The notes under the pieces are model-generated. The model was not told the origin of the DNA, ran no database searches, and worked only from the letters and a program-made list of their open reading frames with translations. Positions 58,524-64,000 of a stretch of DNA of 64,000 nt are shown in pieces. Positions within the stretch are counted from its first letter, which is position 1. Every line of letters starts with the position of its first letter. The stretch spans positions 372,001-436,000 of the forward strand of contig NZ_FQXM01000002.1 in the NCBI RefSeq assembly GCF_900129965.1, read 5' to 3'. The stretch is from Clostridium grantii DSM 8605. Lineage in GTDB: Bacteria; Bacillota; Clostridia; Clostridiales; Clostridiaceae. The position numbers were made by a program, and so were the translations under genes.

Positions 58524-59867
58524 ATGATAAAAAACAGAAGAAAACAAAAAAATCATAAATTCAAACTTACAGCCAGTATAGTTATTTTGTTATTAACCGC
58601 TTTTTTTACTACAGCTTGTGGAAATGTAGGTAGTGATAATTCCTATAACAATGAAAAAACACCAGCAGTTAGTGAAAATGAAGAAAACAAAAATTTAGTA
58701 GATTTAAACGGAGTATTAAAGGTGCATTATATCAATGTAGCTCAAGGAGATGCAATTCTTATTCAATGTGATGATGAAAATATGATAATAGATGCAGGAA
58801 AAAATAATAAAGCAGGATTAGTGGATTATTATTTAAAAGAGCAAGGAGTTGAGAAATTAGATTATGTAGTTGGCACTCATCCTCATGAGGATCACATTGG
58901 GGGACTAGATCTTGTAATTGATACCTATGATATAGGTACAATTTTAATGCCTAAGATTACAGCTACTACTCAAACTTTCAAAGATTTAATTACTTCTATA
59001 AATAATAAAGATTTAAAAATTACAGAACCTATTGCTGGGACAACTTATGAATTAGGAAAAGCAACCTTTGAAATTTTAGCTCCAAATAGTAGCGATTATA
59101 GTGATACAAATAATTATAGTATTGTAATTAAACTAACTTATGGAGATACAAGCTTTCTATTCACTGGGGACTGTGAAGATGTTAGTGAGGAAGAAATGGT
59201 AGCAAAGGGATTAGATTTAAAAGCAGATGTACTTAAAATAGGGCACCATGGAAGTCGTGATTCTACCATAGATGAGTTTTTGTTAGCTGTTGATCCTATG
59301 TATGCAGTAATAAGTGTAGGTAGAGTAAATACATACGGACATCCTCATAAAAGGGTTATGGATAAATTAAAAGAAAAAAATATTGATGTTTATAGAACTG
59401 ATGAAAGTGGCACAGTAATAGCTTCAAGTGATGGAAATAATATTACTTTTAATACTTCCCCAGATAGCTATGATTATAGGGATGGAGATAAAAGCGGTTT
59501 AGTTGATGATAATGATGATAGTAATTATCCAGACGGAAGTAACAATAATTTATCAGTGGAAACAACTAATGATGATAGTGAAATTTTTATAGCTAATATT
59601 GATAAAGTAGGAGAAATAGTTACTATTAAAAATAATTCAAATAAAGATCAGAATTTAAAAGGATGGACTTTACTTTCTGTTACAGGAAACCAGGAATATA
59701 TTTTTGAAGATTTTATTATTGAAGCAGGTACTTCTATAACTATTGCAAGTGGTAAAGCACAAGGGGATATCAAATGGGGTACAGCTAATATATGGAATAA
59801 TACTGGTGATGATAATGGGATTTTAAAAGACAATAATGGGAACATTATCTCAAAATTTACATATTAA
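58524..59867 (+). CDS. MBL-fold lipoprotein with lamin-tail domain
   Basis: Exported protein of 447 residues. A lipoprotein signal ends FFTTAC (Cys about 32). The metallo-beta-lactamase domain (about 65-310) resembles the carboxy-terminal nuclease-like domain of ComEC: YINVAQGDAILI, metal motif THPHEDHIGG, FTGDCED, GHHGSRDST and YGHPHKRV. A Asp/Asn-rich linker leads to a lamin-tail (LTD) domain (about 350-447, IVTIKNNSNKDQNLKGWTL). The combination suggests an extracellular nuclease or phosphodiesterase, perhaps for DNA use. GAGGGAG lies about 11 bases before the ATG. Confidence 0.85.
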   Translation: MIKNRRKQKNHKFKLTASIVILLLTAFFTTACGNVGSDNSYNNEKTPAVSENEENKNLVDLNGVLKVHYINVAQGDAILIQCDDENMIIDAGKNNKAGLVDYYLKEQGVEKLDYVVGTHPHEDHIGGLDLVIDTYDIGTILMPKITATTQTFKDLITSINNKDLKITEPIAGTTYELGKATFEILAPNSSDYSDTNNYSIVIKLTYGDTSFLFTGDCEDVSEEEMVAKGLDLKADVLKIGHHGSRDSTIDEFLLAVDPMYAVISVGRVNTYGHPHKRVMDKLKEKNIDVYRTDESGTVIASSDGNNITFNTSPDSYDYRDGDKSGLVDDNDDSNYPDGSNNNLSVETTNDDSEIFIANIDKVGEIVTIKNNSNKDQNLKGWTLLSVTGNQEYIFEDFIIEAGTSITIASGKAQGDIKWGTANIWNNTGDDNGILKDNNGNIISKFTY

Positions 59868-59914
59868 AGAAAAAATACCTCATATGAATGCCATATGAGC
59901 TATTTTTTTCTTTG
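59866..59914 (+). terminator. terminator after the MBL-fold gene
   Basis: CTCATATG/CATATGAG stem extended by A-rich/T-rich arms (AAAGAAAAAATA with TATTTTTTTCTTT), overlapping the stop codon. Confidence 0.85.
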
Positions 59915-59976
59915 AAATTTAGAATAATTAATATATAATCAATAGTAAGTAATAAAAAGGAAGGAGCTTGAATAAA

Positions 59977-62094
59977 ATGGAATCAAATAACAAACAAGGA
60001 TTGGGTACATTAGAAGGAGTTTATATACCTACTGTTTTAACAATATTAGGTGTAATTATGTTTTTACGTTTGGGCTGGATAGTAGGGAATACAGGAATAA
60101 TAGGAACACTAATTATTATTGTGTTGGCACATATTATTACTGTAGCTACCACTTTATCCATGTCATCAATGCTTACTAATATTGAGATTGGTGATGGAGG
60201 GGCTTACGCAATTGTATCTAGATCACTAGGTTTAGAAATAGGAGGAGCTATAGGAATTCCTCTTTATTTATCCCAAGCTTTGTCCGTTGCTTTCTATATT
60301 ACTGGATTTACAGAACTTTGGGCATCTTTTTTTGATCATCCTACTTGGCTTGTGGGATTGATTGTTTGGGGTGTTTTGACTACTTTATCTATGATAAGTG
60401 CTAAATTAGCTTTTAAAATACAATATTTTATATTAATAGCAGTAATTCTTTCAATTATATCTTTTTTAACTGGACCTTCAATGAATTCAGGAAATCCAGT
60501 GCTTATAGGAAAATTTGCACAAAGTGGGTTTTGGGAGAGTTTTGCAATCTTTTTTCCAGCAGTAACAGGTATCTTAGCAGGGGCTTCTATGTCTGGAGAA
60601 CTTAAAAATCCAAGAAAAAGTATAATTAATGGAACATTAGCAGCGGTATTAACTGGTTTTATAATTTATATTGTTGTAGCTATAATTTTTTCAATGCATG
60701 CTACAGAAAATTTATTGCTAGCAGATAGTTCTATAATTCTTCAATTAGGAAGATTTAAGATTTTGATTATAGCGGGCATTATGGGCGCAGTTATATCTTC
60801 AGCTTTATCAACTTTAGTAAGTGCTCCACGTACTTTAGCAGCCTTAGCACAAAATAGAACTGTACCTTTTTCTAATTTTTTTGCAACTAAAGCTTCTAAT
60901 AATGAACCGCGTAATGCTATTATTATTTCTTCATTGATATCATTAGCAGTACTTTTACTAAGTAATTTAAATAGTTTGGCAGAATTATTAACTTTATTCT
61001 TTTTGACAACTTATTGTATGATTAATTTGGTGGTTTTGGTGGAAAAAGCTACAGGGGTAATGAGCTTTAGACCAAGGTTCAATATATCAACTTTTATTCC
61101 TATAGTAGGATTAATAGGATGTTTGTTAGCTATGATTTTAATTAATAGACTTTTCACATTTATCACATTTTTTGTGGTAATCAGTATTTATTATATTTTA
61201 AAAAGAAAAAATTTAGTGTCTCCTTGGGGGGATGTTAGAGGAGGAGTTTTTACCTCCATGGCGGAATGGGCTGCCCAAAAGTCAATGTATTTGCCTTATC
61301 ATCCAAGACTTTGGAAACCCTCTATTGTGGTACCTATAGAGAAAAAAGAAGATTATAAAAAGGTACCACGATTTATACGTGATTTGATAAATCCAGCGGG
61401 TAGAGTATATTATTTAACTATTAAAGAAGAACAAAATAATACACAAAATGTTAGTGATGATATGGATAGTACATTAGCACCATATAAAGAAGAAAATTTG
61501 TTTGCTCAACAAATTACTATTTATGAGGGGGATTTTAATAGAGATTTAAAAATTGTTCTTCAAAGTTTATTAAATGTATTTTTACCTCCAAACACCATAT
61601 TTTTCACTATTAGTGAGGATGCTGAAAGAAGAAAGAAATTTAAAGAGTTATTGGATAGTTTAAAGGATATAAGACGAAAATTGGGGTTATTGTGTTTATA
61701 TACTCACTCAAAATATGGTTTTGGACAAGAAAAGAATATTAATTTATGGCTCAGAGATAAAAGTACTAACAATAATTTAGCTGTTTTAAGTGCTATTCAA
61801 ATAATGAAAAATTGGAATGGTTCTTTAACTTTATGCAGGGTAATTGATAGTTCTTCAGATGTGAAACAAGTAGAAAAGGATTTGCACAAATTTATTGAAG
61901 ATGCAAGATTACCAATCAACACGAAAATTCAAGTTATGGTTGGAAGTTTTTCAGAGCTTATACAGAAGGAACAAACAGATTTAAATATCCTTGGTATGCC
62001 TGAACAATTTGGTGAAATAGAGAAAATAATTAAAATTATACCGGCTAGTGTGCTATTTGTTGCGGATTCAGGACTTGAAAATGCTTTAGTGTAA
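59977..62094 (+). CDS. SLC12-like amino acid/cation-chloride transporter
   Basis: Membrane protein of 705 residues in the APC superfamily. Twelve helices fill about residues 15-415, opening with GLGTLEGVYIPTVLTILGVI and including GDGGAYAIVSRSLG and ILAGASMSGELKNPRKSI, blocks shared with cation-chloride cotransporters of the SLC12 type. A cytoplasmic domain of about 280 residues follows, as in that family, with a USP-like second half. Bacterial members are poorly characterised; amino-acid or K-Cl transport are both possible. I chose the ATG at 59977 (AAGGAAGGAG ten bases upstream) over a TTG at 59968. Confidence 0.82.
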   Translation: MESNNKQGLGTLEGVYIPTVLTILGVIMFLRLGWIVGNTGIIGTLIIIVLAHIITVATTLSMSSMLTNIEIGDGGAYAIVSRSLGLEIGGAIGIPLYLSQALSVAFYITGFTELWASFFDHPTWLVGLIVWGVLTTLSMISAKLAFKIQYFILIAVILSIISFLTGPSMNSGNPVLIGKFAQSGFWESFAIFFPAVTGILAGASMSGELKNPRKSIINGTLAAVLTGFIIYIVVAIIFSMHATENLLLADSSIILQLGRFKILIIAGIMGAVISSALSTLVSAPRTLAALAQNRTVPFSNFFATKASNNEPRNAIIISSLISLAVLLLSNLNSLAELLTLFFLTTYCMINLVVLVEKATGVMSFRPRFNISTFIPIVGLIGCLLAMILINRLFTFITFFVVISIYYILKRKNLVSPWGDVRGGVFTSMAEWAAQKSMYLPYHPRLWKPSIVVPIEKKEDYKKVPRFIRDLINPAGRVYYLTIKEEQNNTQNVSDDMDSTLAPYKEENLFAQQITIYEGDFNRDLKIVLQSLLNVFLPPNTIFFTISEDAERRKKFKELLDSLKDIRRKLGLLCLYTHSKYGFGQEKNINLWLRDKSTNNNLAVLSAIQIMKNWNGSLTLCRVIDSSSDVKQVEKDLHKFIEDARLPINTKIQVMVGSFSELIQKEQTDLNILGMPEQFGEIEKIIKIIPASVLFVADSGLENALV

Positions 62095-62117
62095 ATATCA
62101 ATTTAAGGAGTGAAGGT

Positions 62118-63050
62118 ATGTTAAAAAAACAGGGATTAATTATACTGATATTATTTAGTTTAGGGATAATTTTAATGGGCTGTAGTAATAAAGATAACAT
62201 GAGTATTAATGATGAAAAGATTGTTAATGTAAGCGCTGAAAAGAAAAATGAAACAAATATGCAAAATAAACCTGAAGAAGTTAAGGAAGAAGTTAAAGAG
62301 GAAGTTAAAGAGGAAGTTAAGGAAGAAGTTAAAGAGGAAGTTAAAGAAGAATTTAAAGAAGAAGTTAAGGGGGAGGTTAAAGAGGAAGTTAAGGAAGAGA
62401 TTAAAGTGGAACCTAAAATTAATAAAGATAAGATGGTTATTGTAGTAGATCCAGGTCATGGAGGTACTTCAAATTCTGAAAAAGAACCAAATTCACCTGA
62501 TTCAAATACAATGAAATTAAAAAATGTTAGTGGAACTTCAGGAGTATCTAGTAAATTATCAGAGGCATCATTAAATTTGTCAGTTGCAGTAAAGCTACAA
62601 AAATACTTAAGTGATGCAGGATATGAAGTAGTGATGACAAGAACAAGTGGAAATGAAACAATTTCAAATGTTGAAAGAGCAGAAATAGGAAATGAAGTTA
62701 ATGCAGATCTAGTAATTAGAATTCATGCAGATGGTTCAAATGATTCAAGTGTTCACGGAGCATCTATGTTGGTTCCGGGCAATGTTGGATATGCAAAAGA
62801 TATATATCAGAAAAGTGGAGTTTATGGGAAAACTATATTAAACGCTTTAACAAGTCAGGTTGGCATGAAAAATAGAGGCGTTATTTTGAGGAACGATATA
62901 ACAGGGTTTAATTGGTCAAAAGTTCCAGTTGTACTAGTTGAAATGGGATATATGTCTAATCCAGAAGAAGATAAATTACTAGCCACCGATAGTTATCAAG
63001 AAAAAATAGCGAAGGCATTATATAGCGGAATTAATGAATCTCTAAAATAA
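62118..63050 (+). CDS. N-acetylmuramoyl-L-alanine amidase (Amidase_3) lipoprotein
   Basis: Cell-wall hydrolase of 310 residues that cuts the bond between MurNAc and the stem peptide. The lipobox LMGC (Cys about 22) anchors it outside the membrane. A Glu/Lys repeat (EEVK units, about 54-97) forms a charged spacer. The zinc amidase domain (about 105-308) shows VVDPGHGG, EASLNLSVAVKLQKYL, LVIRIHADGS and VLVEMGYMSNPEED, all catalytic and metal positions intact. AAGGAGTGAAGGT precedes the ATG, 23 bases after the transporter gene. Confidence 0.93.
   Translation: MLKKQGLIILILFSLGIILMGCSNKDNMSINDEKIVNVSAEKKNETNMQNKPEEVKEEVKEEVKEEVKEEVKEEVKEEFKEEVKGEVKEEVKEEIKVEPKINKDKMVIVVDPGHGGTSNSEKEPNSPDSNTMKLKNVSGTSGVSSKLSEASLNLSVAVKLQKYLSDAGYEVVMTRTSGNETISNVERAEIGNEVNADLVIRIHADGSNDSSVHGASMLVPGNVGYAKDIYQKSGVYGKTILNALTSQVGMKNRGVILRNDITGFNWSKVPVVLVEMGYMSNPEEDKLLATDSYQEKIAKALYSGINESLK
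62277..62408 (+). repeat. 12-bp tandem repeat encoding the EEVK spacer
   Basis: Eleven copies of GAAGTTAARGAR with few substitutions. The purine-rich strand opens long meaningless frames on both strands here. Confidence 0.95.
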
Positions 63051-63068
63051 ACAATTAATGCAAATAAA

Positions 63069-63109
63069 AAAATCCTTTATTGAAGAATAATTCTTCAATA
63101 AGGGATTTT
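63069..63109. terminator. bidirectional terminator
   Basis: Nineteen-bp stem (63069-63087 with 63091-63109, one G-T pair) and a three-base loop, between convergent genes. Confidence 0.88.
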
Positions 63110-64000
63110 CATTGTTTGTTTATATTTAACTTCAATTTCATATAAGATAAAAGCTACACTTCCTTTTAGAACACTAGATAATGCAATACTCATCCATATA
63201 CCAGTTAATCCAAAGGGTTTTATTAGAATTAAAGCCATGGGGATTCTTAAACTAGTAAATATCACACTGATAATTGAGGAAATCTTAGGTTTTCCGATAC
63301 CAGTGAAAAATCCATTGGATATTATTTCTACGGTGCTGAATATTTGAGAAAATGCCACAACTTGTAAATATGCTTTTGCAATAAGGATAGTTTCTTTATC
63401 TTGTACAAATAATTTTATAAAAGGAGTACTGAAAAACATAAATACAATTGCCATAAGCAAAGAATAAACTGTTCCTATTTTCAAGGCTGAGGTATAGCCT
63501 TTTTTTATTCTATCATATTTTTTAGCACCAAAATTTTGTCCTGTAAATGCTGCTATAGCTCCATGTAGCCCACCAATAACCATATAAGTTATTGATTCAA
63601 TTTGAAGGCCGATTTTTTGTGCAGCAATTGCATTGGAGCCAAAAACGGCTATAATCCTTGCAAGGGATATATTAATTAAAGTAAATAAAATTCTTTGAGC
63701 AGCCATAGGAAAACCTAAAACAATGATTTCTTTTATTTGATAATAATGAAATTTAACTTTAAAATTATATTTAAGAGCACCAGAAGAATTAGTTAAATAT
63801 AAAATAAACATTAAAATATTAGCTAACATAGTTGCAATAGCGGCGCCAGAAACACCAAATTTAAAAATATAAATAAATAAGGGGTCTAGTATTATGTTTG
63901 CAAGTGTACCTACTGTATTAATCTTAAAGGGAAGTTTATTATTACCGAAACTACCTAATATTCTGGTGTATAGCATATTGTAAAACGAAAAAAACATAGC
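63095..64000 (-). CDS. MATE family efflux transporter, 3' part (5' end outside window)
   Basis: Multidrug/toxin extrusion-type transporter. About 302 residues are visible with eight hydrophobic segments. The block NTVGTLANIILDPLFIYIF, then FGVSGAAIATMLANI, is the conserved middle of MATE proteins, and FGSNAIAAQKIGLQIES is repeated in the second half. The frame is open to base 64000, and family length (about 450) means roughly 150 residues lie beyond the window. The ATG at 63997 is therefore internal. Substrate cannot be read. Confidence 0.9.
   Translation of the reverse strand, partial: AMFFSFYNMLYTRILGSFGNNKLPFKINTVGTLANIILDPLFIYIFKFGVSGAAIATMLANILMFILYLTNSSGALKYNFKVKFHYYQIKEIIVLGFPMAAQRILFTLINISLARIIAVFGSNAIAAQKIGLQIESITYMVIGGLHGAIAAFTGQNFGAKKYDRIKKGYTSALKIGTVYSLLMAIVFMFFSTPFIKLFVQDKETILIAKAYLQVVAFSQIFSTVEIISNGFFTGIGKPKISSIISVIFTSLRIPMALILIKPFGLTGIWMSIALSSVLKGSVAFILYEIEVKYKQTMKIPY

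Noticed and set aside
62277..62408. Regular 12-bp repeats considered as a CRISPR array
   Set aside because: There are no spacers; the units are contiguous and coding.
62172..62459. Open frames of 65-95 codons on both strands across the Lys/Glu repeat
   Set aside because: They are by-products of the 12-bp repeat; only the amidase frame has a signal peptide, ribosome binding site and domain.

Overview
The window comes from the chromosome of a low-GC, AT-rich, Gram-positive, spore-forming anaerobe of the Clostridium type. Support for this comes from the gene order truB-ribF-rpsO-pnp-ymxH-dapG-tepA-ftsK/spoIIIE-rimO-pgsA-recA-rny-spoVS, strong AGGAGG ribosome binding sites, a Bacillus-type LexA box at recA, lipoprotein and sporulation-linked genes, and molybdenum hydroxylases with a reductive purine gene set. 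No tRNA, rRNA, insertion sequence, CRISPR array or replication origin was seen.

Layout. (1) 1-14.3 kb: a housekeeping block on the plus strand (RNA modification and decay, flavin synthesis, ribosomal protein S15, aspartokinase, DNA translocase, RecA, RNase Y, SpoVS). (2) 14.3-16.1 kb: a DUF378 membrane protein, a TauE/SafE exporter, an unusually short minus-strand gene with an ArfA-type ribosome-rescue motif, and the 3' remnant of a deleted NCS2 purine permease. (3) 16.1-24.6 kb: first purine block (AzgA-type purine permease, adenine deaminase, a three-subunit molybdenum hydroxylase with a structured 5' leader, and a probable guanine deaminase). (4) 24.8-29.1 kb: an interruption with a pilin-like protein, an amino-acid ABC transporter and a barnase-barstar pair. 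(5) 29.3-44.7 kb: second purine block, two divergent operons around a symmetric control region at 36.2 kb. Leftward run a PAS/HTH regulator, ygeX, ygeY, ygeW, arcC and an NCS2 permease; rightward run ssnA, ygfK, hyuA and a fused FeS-molybdenum hydroxylase. (6) 44.9-50 kb: decayed gene pieces, a HEPN-MNT toxin-antitoxin pair, an orphan class I isoprenoid-synthase-like protein, a membrane-bound MerR regulator, a GNAT enzyme and a zinc-ribbon protein. (7) 50-64 kb: a GltD-like oxidoreductase, an oppABCDF operon, a new 54-residue gene, a pseudopilin, an MBL-fold lipoprotein with a lamin-tail domain, an SLC12-like transporter, a lipoprotein amidase with a Glu/Lys repeat, and a MATE transporter cut by the window end.

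How the genes fit together. Blocks 3 and 5 read as one purine-fermentation island. Adenine and guanine would be deaminated to hypoxanthine and xanthine, and molybdenum hydroxylases would interconvert oxidised purines. The ygfK/ssnA/hyuA/ygeY/ygeW/ygeX families, known from anaerobic gut purine and urate degraders, would then open the ring to 2,3-diaminopropionate (cleaved by YgeX to pyruvate and ammonia) and to carbamoyl groups (YgeW then ArcC, giving ATP). The order of the ring-opening steps is inferred from family knowledge and not shown by the sequence. Similar AT-rich promoter sequences upstream of three of the purine units suggest shared regulation.
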